Shown here: positions 43,001 through 45,201 of the stretch, in pieces
How the letters are laid out: each line of letters opens with the position of its first letter
Position numbering within the stretch: the stretch's first letter is position 1
From: Vibrio hippocampi
Lineage (GTDB): Bacteria; Pseudomonadota; Gammaproteobacteria; Enterobacterales; Vibrionaceae
Assembly: GCF_921292975.1 (NCBI RefSeq)
Contig: NZ_CAKLCM010000003.1
Coordinates: 1,488,001 to 1,552,000, forward strand
DNA: 64,000 bases
Reading direction: 5' to 3'
The notes under the pieces: model-generated
The model's input: the letters and a program-made list of their open reading frames with translations, nothing else
What the model was told of the DNA's origin: nothing
The model's database searches: none
Program-made: the position numbers and the translations under genes

Positions 43001-43648
43001 TTGTTGCGTTAGCACCTGACCAACCACCACTGGCGTACCATCCGCCAGCGTTACGGTACCGAGCTCCGGCAGTTCAGTGACGGTAATGGTCAACGCATCT
43101 CCGTCATCGTCGGTGGGATAGGTCAAGTTAAGCTCACCATCTTGCGACTCTTCGAGATAATTGCGAGATTCAAATTGAGTGTTAGGAGCCGCATTGGTAA
43201 TGATATCGATTAAGGTATTAGTTTGAGTCGGGGTGAGCAGTTCGCTCGATAGACCGACGGTTTCGAAAAAGGTCTGAGCAAGGACCTGAGTGAGCACAGG
43301 TGACAGCGTGGCAGTGGTTGTCGCCGACGAGCCTTGAGCGGCGACTTCACCCGCGGCGGTGGCTTGGTCAGCATTTTGCGTAGGGTCATCGCCCGCCTCA
43401 ATCTGAGCAATGATGTCCGCTGCTTCCTGCGCCAATGTCGCGTCAATGGTGGCAGACTGAGTTTGCCCATTCGGTTGAATAACGGTGATGCCGACAAGAT
43501 TAGCGTCGGGTTCATTGTTGAGCACTTCAAGCACTGCGTCCCCTACTCGGGGTTCCAGTCCTTCGGCAAGAACCACTAAGCGTCCTTGTTGATCAAGAAC
43601 TAACGTACCCGAAACGTTGGCTAATCCTAAAACAGCTGCAATACCCAT
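19001..43648 (-). CDS. giant LapA-type VCBS-repeat adhesin with RTX/type 1 secretion C terminus
   Basis: 8215-residue surface adhesin. The start is well placed, with AAGGAG 8 bp upstream. Residues 1-~130 resemble the LapA retention module (VSGTLVLDQQGRLVVLAEG, then GDAVLEVLNN), which plugs the outer-membrane TolC-like pore. TAAG at 97-100 matches the di-alanine site cut by the periplasmic protease LapG. A cadherin-like domain comes next, then by my hand count about 66 domains of roughly 100-115 residues of the VCBS type. These are marked by G-x-ND-x-P boundaries, VTED, LTID-x-x-G-x-W-x-Y-x-(V/I)DN, and D/E-rich loops that should bind calcium. The C terminus has GGxGxD-type RTX turns (YGAGGNDILVGNEGND) and a type 1 secretion tail. 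The transporter and LapD/LapG are not in the window. Expected role: attachment and biofilm, with c-di-GMP-controlled release by analogy to LapA. No lectin or other ligand-binding domain was recognised. Confidence 0.93.
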   Translation of the reverse strand: MGIAAVLGLANVSGTLVLDQQGRLVVLAEGLEPRVGDAVLEVLNNEPDANLVGITVIQPNGQTQSATIDATLAQEAADIIAQIEAGDDPTQNADQATAAGEVAAQGSSATTTATLSPVLTQVLAQTFFETVGLSSELLTPTQTNTLIDIITNAAPNTQFESRNYLEESQDGELNLTYPTDDDGDALTITVTELPELGTVTLADGTPVVVGQVLTQQEFESLQYDAPLEYTEGDNVGQFVYSVDDGSGDDNAIQTGGVILSITPINDIPVIDEVGSGEVTEAGVDEEGNPVATGFIVASDDDTDAVLSYSVEDGSSDYGSLTVDEETGEWTFTLDNDADATQALKEGEQAEINFTVVVTDDQGTAVTETLTITIEGSNDLPTILDSSDLADTVVEAGHLDDGTEVAGTPTATGTLAGQDVDADSVLTFSTTDGDSDYGELVVDSNGEWTFTLDNNATPTQALMEGESVELPFTVAVTDELGATSTRTLTITIEGTNDKPVFTDASELTGAVTEAGTEQQGTSVANGTLVASDVDNNATQTYTLDDEGSTDYGTMVLQPDGQWTFTLDNDLPATQALVEGQVEQLTFPVTVTDEFGATDNETITITITGSNDAAIVSGLDSGSVVEDSGVNDEGLLTEQGQLTITDVDAGEATFNPDSVTPINDDEDFAPVGTLTIDESGAWDYQIDNSDPSVQSLPEGVTRTETFQVLTEDGTPHNIVITITGVNDIPTIVSGANDSVTEDADVDLDDAGNLVATNTLVIDDADSGEEAFNAGTGAPVGNTFGSLSINADGEWTYTVDNSLAQIQALDVDTSLTESFVVTSVDGTEHTISVEVFGTEDPSIISSYEPGLVIEDTAGILTDSGDLDIADLDAGEALFNDSLVEPQANGDAQMPLGTLTITENGQWSYQVDNSLTGVQELGDGDTRDEVFRVYSIDGSVYQDIVVTIQGVDGVPTIVSGAAGEVTEDVNPDADDKLVASDTLVISDEDAGEAVFNAGNAAPVGSTLGSLTITAAGVWTYEVDNSLAAIQALDVGDTLEESFVVTSADGTEHTITVVVNGAEDETFITDYQPDEVTEDTDIQAGELVGGGSLTITDKDADEDAFDINSVVPLTNDDGQLPLGSLTITANGDWTYKVVNSLDGVQELGEGDTRVERFEVSSIDGTASQIIEVTINGTDDDPVIGGDGIGAVMEDADVMAGDLLKDSGQLTIDDPDAGESLFDPNSVTSLDDEDDFSPVGTLTIDETGAWDYQIDNEDPAVQSLPEGETRTETFQVLTEDGTPHNIVITITGTNDLPIIEGNSMGAVTEDDPEQIDDEGNLYFESQATISDVDTDEGAFIPDSVTADSDNFDDGTLTIDEEGNWKFTIPNDSDNVQGLAEGETVTQSFTVLTDDGTEHTINVVITGTNDASVLISDPDEALGYVKESDTLVELTDNGTLQLSDVDGVDEQVFQTTPSSITSTSTLDGATEALGNLTINEIGEWDYTIANDYVEYLAEGETAQEVFTVQSADGTPHTVTITIEGTNDLPVIVGGTSAEGTEDQGLDGSNIKLQGTVVIDDADANQNTFQAGTGTASGDNSLGGTLTIDAAGNWSYLVDNSQDAVQSLDVGDSVTETFTVLSFDGTPIDIQVTVNGAEDETFITDYQPDEVTEDSEVVAGELVGGGSLTISDNDADEDVFDTTSVTPLANDDGQLPLGNLTITADGDWTYKVVNSLDGVQELGEGDTRVERFEVSSIDGTATQIIEVTINGTDDEPVIEGNDVGGVIEDTDVMAGDLLKDNGQLTIDDPDAGESVFDPNSVTPLDDEDDFSPVGTLTIDETGAWDYQIDNNDPSVQALPEGETRTETFQILTEDGTPHNIVITITGVNDIPTIVSGASDSVTEDAEVDLDDDGNLVATNTLVIDDADSGEEAFNAGTGVPVGSTLGSLSIDADGEWTYTVDNSLAQIQALDVDTSLTESFVVTSVDGTEHTISVEVFGTEDPSIISSYEPGLVVEDTAGILTDSGDLDIADLDAGEALFDDSLVEPQANGDNQMPLGSLTITEDGQWSYQVDNSLTGVQELGEGDTREEVFRVYSIDGSAYQDIVVTIQGVDGVPTIVSGEAGEVTEDVSPDNNGNLVASDTLVISDEDAGEAVFNVGTAAPVGSTLGSLTITAAGVWTYEVDNSLAAVQALDVGDTLEESFVVTSADGTEHTITVVVNGAEDETFITGYQPDEVTEDTDVQAGELVGSGSLTIADKDADEDVFDTTSVTPLANDDGQLPLGNLTITADGDWTYKVVNTLDGVQELGAGDTRVERFEVSSIDGTASQIIEVTINGTDDDPVIGGDGIGAVIEDTDVMAGDLLKDSGQLTIDDPDAGESLFDPDSVTPLNDDDDFSPVGTLTIDETGAWDYQIDNNDPSVQALPEGETRTETFQVFTEDGTPHNIVITITGVNDIPTIVSGASDSVTEDAEVDLDDDGNLVATNTLVIDDADSGEEAFNAGTGVPVGSTLGSLSIDADGEWTYTVDNSLAQIQALDVDTSLTESFVVTSVDGTEHTISVEVFGTEDPSIISSYEPGLVVEDTAGILTDSGDLDIADLDAGEALFDDSLVEPQANGDNQMPLGSLTITEDGQWSYQVDNSLTGVQELGEGDTREEVFRVYSIDGSAYQDIVVTIQGVDGVPTIVSGEAGEVTEDVSPDNNGNLVATDTLVISDEDAGEAVFNAGTAAPVGSTLGSLTITAAGVWTYEVDNSLAAVQALDVGDTLEESFVVTSADGTEHTITVVVNGAEDETFITGYQPDEVTEDTDVQAGELVGSGSLTIADKDADEDVFDTTSVTPLANDDGQLPLGNLTITADGDWTYKVVNSLDGVQELGEGDTRVERFEVSSIDGTATQIIEVTINGTDDEPVIEGNDVGGVIEDTDVMAGDLLKDNGQLTIDDPDAGESLFDPTSVTPLNDEDDFSPVGTLTIDETGAWDYQIDNNDPSVQALPEGETRTETFQVLTEDGTPHNIVITITGVNDIPTIVSGASDSVTEDAEVDLDDAGNLVATNTLVIDDADSGEEAFNAGSATPIGSVLGSLTIDADGEWTYTVDNSLAQIQALDVDTSLTESFVVTSVDGTEHTISVEVFGTEDPSIISSYEPGLVVEDTAGILTDSGDLDIADLDAGEALFNDSLVEPQANGDNQMPLGSLTITEDGQWSYQVDNSLTGVQELGEGDTREEVFRVYSIDGSAYQDIVVTIQGVDGVPTIVSGEAGEVTEDVSPDNNGNLVASDTLVISDEDAGEAVFNVGTAAPVGSTLGSLTITAAGVWTYEVDNSLAAVQALDVGDTLEESFVVTSADGTEHTITVVVNGAEDETFITGYQPDEVTEDTDVQAGELVGSGSLTIADKDADEDVFDTTSVTPLANDDGQLPLGNLTITADGDWTYKVVNTLDGVQELGEGDTRVERFEVSSIDGTATQIIEVTINGTDDDPVIGGDGIGAVIEDTDVMAGDLLKDSGQLTIDDPDAGESLFDPDSVTPLNDEDDFSPVGTLTIDETGAWDYQIDNNDPSVQALPEGETRTETFQILTEDGTPHNIVITITGTNDLPVIDGNSYGLMTEDESSQIDSDGNLFFNSQATISDVDTGEGAFIPASVTPAVGNFTDGMLTIDADGNWSYKIPNSSSNVQGLAEGETVTQTFTVTTDNNTTHTISVDIVGVNDASVLTNPTAAQGYVLENETPVELRDDGTLILSDADGADEQVFQTDPDTITSTSTLQGATEALGILTINPAGEWNYSIPNGFVEYLAEGETAQEAFTVLSADGTPHVVTITIEGTNDVPEIISGVSVEGTEDQDLDGSNIKLQGTAVIDDADSNQNTFQAGSGTASGDNTLGGTLTIDAAGNWTYLVDNSQDAVQSLDVGDSVTETFTVLSFDGTPIDIEVTVNGAEDETFITDYAPDSVYEDDDNADGELVGGGTLTITDKDADEDAFDINSVVELDNDQGQPPLGELTITADGTWTYKVVNSVEGVQALENGETRVERFQVSSIDGSKTQIIEVTIVGTDDEPVIGGDDLGAVTEDFEVTTENLVDLLSDNGQITVDDADAGQSLFQTVVTKVDDGNGFTPVGTLTINAQGAWEYEVDNNDPSVQSLGEGETRTETFQVLTEDGSPHNIVITITGVNDIPTIVSGASDSVTEDANVDLDNNGNLVASNTLVIDDADSDEEAFNAGTATPVGSTLGSLTIDADGEWTYTVDNSLAQIQALDVDTSLTESFVVTSVDGTEHTISVQVFGTEDPSVISNYEPGLVTEDTAGILTDSGDLDIADLDAGEALFDDSRVEPQANGDNQMPLGTLTITDEGGWSYQVDNSLAGVQELGDGDTREEVFRVYSIDGTVYQDIVVTIQGVDGAPTIVSGESGAVTEDVNPDGNDNLVASDTLVISDEDAGETTFTAGNATPVGSTLGSLSITAAGVWTYEVDNTLAAIQALDVGDTLDESFVVTSADGTQHTITVTVNGAEDETFITNYAPDAVTEDSDVQAGELVGGGSLTIADKDADEDAFDITSVVPLTNDDGQLPLGNLTITADGDWTYKVVNSLDGVQELGAGDTRIERFEVSSIDGTASQIIEVTINGTDDDPVIGGDGIGAVIEDTDVMTGDRLKDSGQLTIDDPDTGESLFDPDSVTPLDDDDNFSPAGTLTIDETGAWSYQIDNEDLSVQSLPEGETRTETFQVLTEDGSPHNIVITITGTNDLPIIGGVSYAALEEDKSAQFDDDDNLSFSAQATISDVDVGEGAFIPASVTPAVGNFVDGSLVIDAAGNWTYTIPNESSNVQQLNAGETVRQSFTVLTDNNTTHTIIVDITGVNDSSVLISDPTEAEGYVLEDDSQVELTDSGTLILDDPDGVEEEVFQTDPDTFTSTSTLVGSSGEALGSLDINEQGEWDYSIPNGYVDYLGDGEFATETFTVLSQDGTQHTVTITIEGTNDLPVVTGGNSGEGTEDAGLDGDDIKVEGTLAISDPDQGENTFKAGDAVADAGNTLGGTLEIDANGDWTYLVDNTQPAIQSLDDGDFITETFTVLSADDTPIEITVKVNGVNDPTVISAPVQGSVTEDDTSPNLEYIGNLTVTDVDTGENKFDIGRVDTLNNSLGVASFGSVTITDTGTWTYTIDNSLSQVQELGDGDSFIEYFRVYSIDGSASEIVEVKVNGINDSATIEGNSLGQVAEDITLDSNGVNLKATGFLAVEDVDSGEDIFSTSVSKTADATDGMPLGNLTITSDGIWTYTVDNSNTTIQALAVGETRTERFLVTSIDGTATEEVVITVHGTNDIPTISVINAGSPVYENSSDTPATSGDLDPIDVDTSDVHTWSVIGSNTGLYGSFDLDSGNGTWDYYLVNDSVEFLQQGQKVYEYFPVVVDDGNGGLAYDTVRIEIIGTNDEPEISGDSTGLVIEDGGALKVTTGNLEVADDDLLDHGNHIWSVDGGGEGSYGTLTINSDGQWTYTLDDSKSNFMEEGVIYSDGPFTVTVDDNFGGTDTFEVNINIEGNNDAPNISDVSQIRLTEDRNSFREGLLSDQDPDENEEHTWVILDANGDELAVENGVGVGIYGNMSIVVDDSDGTVSWRYDLQVTDEQTDATQALERGQRKFETFVIQVTDKYGAVDTQELEVRVTGTNDTPIIEGDISGDVTEETALETSGTLQPGDVDLIDTHSWSLDTNTGDYGTMALVTDPDTGEATWTYTLNNDNPAVQALHPDDDPLTETFVVKVVDDSRVGQENADQVDTQVITINIHGDNDTPTLSGETFGSVIEPQHKNATPEVSVSGELVVSDIDDRDIERDALGEPDGHWFELTVDNGDPNTDNTNELSTNYGTLSVDSETKIWTFVLDNESDDTKAIPAGSTVYETFTVVVTDELGASSTIDVQVAIAGSNTHPQIQSAGTYEVIEDGAALQGQLVKGNPTDEEIAQGDIGSGDLDIDDEALWQVSSNGKYGIFEINDAGDSWTYTLFTPDDVSDDPTRSAAYNAVNALSEGEVLPEQDSVTLRVTDEFGVTTTQTINIDIIGANDMPIIGGYNTTFAEDNLDQGIFSSTGQLTDGDVDANDIHVWSLVDTDASMGDYGTFVLQADGTWTYNVDPTKFDEIQNLNPTDSDGAQAQQLTDTFEVQVTDMGGAGITKTQTFTVTISADNDRPEVVGVTQGSYVEDSNTPVFGVATLFDRDNNDQAEFLVDDVTGETTYTGLYGELSIEADGQWTYTPNADNLQSLAEGQQAQDTFIVLAQDTNGATITQEIVVDITGNNDVPTIDGTNTGTVFEDGDQFDPDGNLDLTVAEGQLFASDIDQDSPTRSWSIVGGTNGDSDATGVGEYGTLTLDNNGKWVYVLDNDNSDVQALDTDSVPLEETFYVVVSDNITDIETNTPGFSDPQPITIQIFGQNEPGSGGGNGGGNTTLVVIDVKEDTNQTETQTVPSDITSITPVQGGFFGDITFEPVDPLDPDGQQYWTYTLDNDNPIVQALEEGETIQEVWRIGTENDGFYEVTVTIEGTADAPEIFVGDQELMEGDVIGEVIEDSAPYTSGRLSVEDADANEQFVWTLVDDGDDAPASINSPLGTMTIDPNTGEWTYELSDDVQLAPGQVVYDYFVVTATDTDPLGTPAETADTKQDSHQIQIKIVGTSDNIDNPNTNDTPLIVAKVFDNELEDENDSGSGTTAPVIGTLSLDDLQDENGDDIESNLGSNINWTLLSGSSPYGTMVVNDNGDYTFTLDNSSAAVQRLAEGEHVQEVFEVYAIDEFGKTVVDDDGLPQTLEIIVDIEGFNDVPTVSTFVDSIVADTDDTDPQTISGSLESKANDIDNDSVLEWDNLTVVDVPESDYGTLTVNPDGSYEFVLDRVHGVNNDELHPDIIALNENEPLTLKWTIDVTDNKSAPVEQEIEITIFGSNELPVITTSLSETVSESDADDNTTPYDESTPDIMQSISLSDLDSAGDMGDNVTLDPKNLLGTYGVFQVDPVTETWSYTLYNDPHTQALAEGVSVMETFVIRATDEFGGEAMASVDVTITGSNDAPSIEGTVTGTVVDTPDATASGQLVVADVDNGDTHTFSWPAPADLPDGVKSFNVDANGVWTFTLDTDAEVVKNLPKGETTTLTVNVTATDLGGTGIESEEKAIVVTVVGTNDAPEIQDIGVQDVIEDTLVTLSGTFDSGDPDNEINPVSQSRVDGEDADQQTWQVVSGDSRGSLQVNASTGAWTFELVDTFDYLAEGETLDTPLQYVVQVTDEFGLSDQRTIEFQVTGTNDQPTIDAINTTATGTVYEDPSNSETDIAEGTVTVDDLDTTDTHSFSLDGDSIVTSVQGDYGTLILVSNTDDSVSWRYTLDQTDADILGDGPVQETFTLHIDSLVSGVSQNDTLTQDIVVTIEGDNDAPVINTSAPNLAGSVTEDVAIPATGTISATDSEMDDLTFSFTPTVANPQSQYGAFAITDSGDWTYNIDPTASQTLAEGQQVVEYFEIEVTDGKSVDTETVAVTINGKNDAPVVELATATATVYEDLQGGSDTASGSVTISDADVTDSHRFSLTSTGSTTSIAGTYGTLTLVAGATPDTVRWEYTLDQDLADSLGDIQVMDNFDLYIESEANSVLQGDIISQAIVVTIDGNNDTPVVTTALGENEGALVEDTGPLSATGSLSAQDSESEAVTFSFTPTVDNPQSQYGVFSVTSGGAWTYTLDSALSQALNSGSITETFEVAVTDGTNTTSEMVTVTLQGNNDAPIITTAVSQLQGSVTEDLNTAQSATGTLTATDPESQTVTYSFNDTQSQYGEFSVTSGGVWTYTLDSNSQMLNVDGDSESFVVDVTDGVNQTTETITITFNGSNDLPVISGVFLGDVQEGVKETVAGTLTATDVDGPSANISRVLNGGVLGGDGKYTKSSSYGTLTFDPMAGTWIYLLIASDSLPSLGTTVFDTFTVDVADGSGTVVPQEIRIEIAGNNVVRDTDDMSDLIPATTEDEWLFGNDIPETGGITNDTTEQDVFQWQAGALGSSGDDVVKDFDVRNPSDAAAQHDVIDLSAVSFDSDALLTEQILLSEVDGSTVIDIVTDSVSQTITLENVLLTDLLDVSATDLANMSPANMLVNLHQSGQLMLPDVIRIGTSGDDDGDATAAFAGTAGSDIIYGAGGNDILVGNEGNDLFLFTEAAAGTEMSPALQTVNDFSVGGDLLDISDLLPEHDDLSELLSHIEIEVNDDESGMGNSSTVITVSNGDDHTEITLEGVGSSELGIIGGADGLDQSQLLNQLSEVMNVIKVDP
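19342..19430 (-). other. RTX calcium-binding turns near the adhesin C terminus
   Basis: Encodes GSDIIYGAGGNDILVGNEGN-type nonapeptide repeats (two to three). These are the calcium-binding beta-roll typical of type 1 secreted proteins, about 115 residues before the stop. Confidence 0.85.
33000..38740 (-). repeat. tandem 1692-bp (five-domain) superrepeats in the adhesin gene
   Basis: Three consecutive units of 1692 bp (564 codons, domain order CDEAB; 33000-38076) plus a partial unit (AB) to about 38740. The same anchor text, such as accatcttcggt, recurs at 33036, 34728, 36420 and 38112. The first and third units share B-domain variants that differ from the second, giving a 3384-bp higher-order period. 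Similarity at DNA level is very high, including synonymous positions. Confidence 0.9.
43349..43360 (-). other. LapG-type cleavage site (TAAG) in the adhesin
   Basis: The codons for Thr-Ala-Ala-Gly, residues 97-100, lie between the putative retention module and the repeat region. That is the position and sequence of the LapG site in LapA-family adhesins. Confidence 0.7.
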
Positions 43649-44066
43649 ACGGTGCTCCTTTACACAAACTGCGTCACTATGGTCGCCTGATCTGGAAAAC
43701 TCGATCCATTGACTATTTAATTGGCTTTAAGCTATTGAAATAGTATAGGGAGGGAAGTTCGGTTTTCTAATTTAGATTTAAACTAAATATCAGACAATTA
43801 GCCGGAGTGAGAACTCGATGAAGAATTAAATTAAACCAGTCTCAAAAACGCTATCCAGTCGCACAATAGGGACGTCTCAAGAATGATATTTTCAGCAGTT
43901 TGATTGGACAAAAAAGTCTGTATGACAAAAGTAACGATGACGGATATATACCTGAGTATTGCAGATAAAACTCAATGAAGTGTTACAAGGGGATGATACG
44001 GCGAGAGTGCCCACTCTCAGCAGGCAAACATTGGGCTAAACGATAGAAGGAACGTGCAATATAGAC
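43649..44066. promoter_or_regulatory. upstream region of the giant adhesin gene
   Basis: 418 bp with no gene. It must carry the adhesin promoter unless transcription runs through from the Lrp-type gene. An AT-rich dyad, atttagatttaaactaaat, lies at 43770-43788; its TAG...CTA symmetry is compatible with a regulator site of the Lrp kind, though the spacing is shorter than the E. coli Lrp consensus. Confidence 0.4.
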
Positions 44067-44558
44067 TCAAATATCCAGAATATCGAGTATCTCTGGATTC
44101 ACACCAAAGCCGGTTTTATGTTCTTCGATGACTACTTCACTGCGGGTTTGAATCACGCCAGGCAAGGTGCCCAACTTAGTCGCCATAAAAGATTGATACG
44201 ATTTCATATCTTTGGTTCGCACTTTAATCATGGTATCGAAATCGCCAGACAGAGAATAACACTCTTCGATTTCCGGCATAAGTTCTACCGCTTTGGCAAA
44301 CTTTTCAAAGATGGAGAAACTGCTTTGATCTAAGCGGATATGGATAAAGACTTGGACATCCAGTCCCAATTTTTCAGGATTCAGCTCAGCATGATAACCA
44401 AGAATGAGTCCCTCTTTTTCCAGACGCTTCACTCGGTCTGAACAAGGGGACGTCGTGAGGTTCACCAGTTTGGCTAATTCGACGATCGGAATGCGCCCCT
44501 TGTAGCTGAGAATACGCAGAATTTCTCGATCTATCTTATCTAATGCAAATTGAGCCAT
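44067..44558 (-). CDS. Lrp/AsnC-family transcriptional regulator
   Basis: 163 residues from the ATG at 44558 (MAQFALDKIDREIL, the usual family start); an upstream ATG at 44594 would add 12 atypical residues. The N-terminal winged helix-turn-helix is LDKIDREILRILSYKGRIPIVELAKLVNLTTSPCSDRVKRLEKEG. The C-terminal ~90 residues form the RAM ligand-binding/oligomerisation domain (VQVFIHIRLD, EIEECYSLSGDFDTMIKVRTKD, LPGVIQTRSEVVIEE). These regulators respond to amino acids. It lies upstream of the adhesin gene on the same strand, and about 7 kb from the put genes. Control of either is possible; Lrp-type activators of putA exist in other bacteria. Confidence 0.92.
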   Translation of the reverse strand: MAQFALDKIDREILRILSYKGRIPIVELAKLVNLTTSPCSDRVKRLEKEGLILGYHAELNPEKLGLDVQVFIHIRLDQSSFSIFEKFAKAVELMPEIEECYSLSGDFDTMIKVRTKDMKSYQSFMATKLGTLPGVIQTRSEVVIEEHKTGFGVNPEILDILDI

Positions 44559-44667
44559 GATTTTACCACTTACACTGTTCTTCCTTGACGGCAAGCCACT
44601 AATGTAAGAAAACGCGCGTCGTTTTACAACTGATAACCCAAAAACGGCTACCGCTTGAGCTCAATGT

Positions 44668-44898
44668 TTAGGCGGGAGAAGCCTGCTGTCCAATATTGGT
44701 TGCAACCGATTGATTTTGCTTATTACAAACTCGGCAATAAAGTTGACGCTCAAGTTTGTAATAACCACTACCACTCAATAGCTGAGACACTATTTGCTGG
44801 AAACTTTGCAGGGTTGAATCTGAATGATTAACTGTGCGGCGCATAATCGCTTTATGAGCTGTGTCTTTCTGACAAGCTTGGCAGTGATGAACTGGCAT
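44668..44898 (-). CDS. small zinc-ribbon-like protein
   Basis: 76 residues with two CxxC pairs: CQAC at residues 6-9 and CRVC at ~55-58. Together they can form one zinc-binding site. The middle is helical and polar, with no membrane segment. I do not recognise a named family; the spacing of the Cys pairs and the His residues near the N terminus support a real, folded product rather than a chance ORF. It is on the same strand as the Lrp-type gene, 109 bp upstream of it. Confidence 0.6.
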   Translation of the reverse strand: MPVHHCQACQKDTAHKAIMRRTVNHSDSTLQSFQQIVSQLLSGSGYYKLERQLYCRVCNKQNQSVATNIGQQASPA

Positions 44899-45201
44899 CT
44901 ATAAATCCCTCAAAAAAGTACAATCCGTATTGTGTAAAAACTTTAGCTACAAACAAAATCATCAATAACCAAAGTGTGCGAGCAGTTCCAAAAACAGTTG
45001 GAGATGAAATCAACGTTTAATTAACATTTGTTTTTCTGCTTCGAGTTGGACAAATACTATACAGAACAGTCCCCTGCTAGTCTGCTGTTCAAGGTCAAAC
45101 AGTGTCAATTTTGTGACAACTATCGAAACCTCCGACCAGTGAAAGCGCCAAAAACAGTCAAGCCCGCAAAATACGGGCTTGAATCATAAAGTGTCTCAGG
45201 T
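44899..45201. other. intergenic region with the terminator of the efflux operon
   Basis: 303 bp holding the promoter side of the zinc-ribbon gene and, at 45159-45181, the operon terminator. Nothing else recognised. Confidence 0.5.
45159..45181 (-). terminator. rho-independent terminator of the RND operon
   Basis: Stem caagcccg (45159-45166) with cgggcttg (45174-45181); on the minus strand it is followed by ACTGTTTTT. It lies 20 bp past the pump stop codon. Confidence 0.85.

Noticed and set aside
19755-43579. Many plus-strand ORFs of 60-167 codons inside the adhesin gene
   Set aside because: They are antisense shadows of the repetitive, codon-biased adhesin frame. Several recur with the 1692-bp period, as expected of shadows. 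None has independent support.
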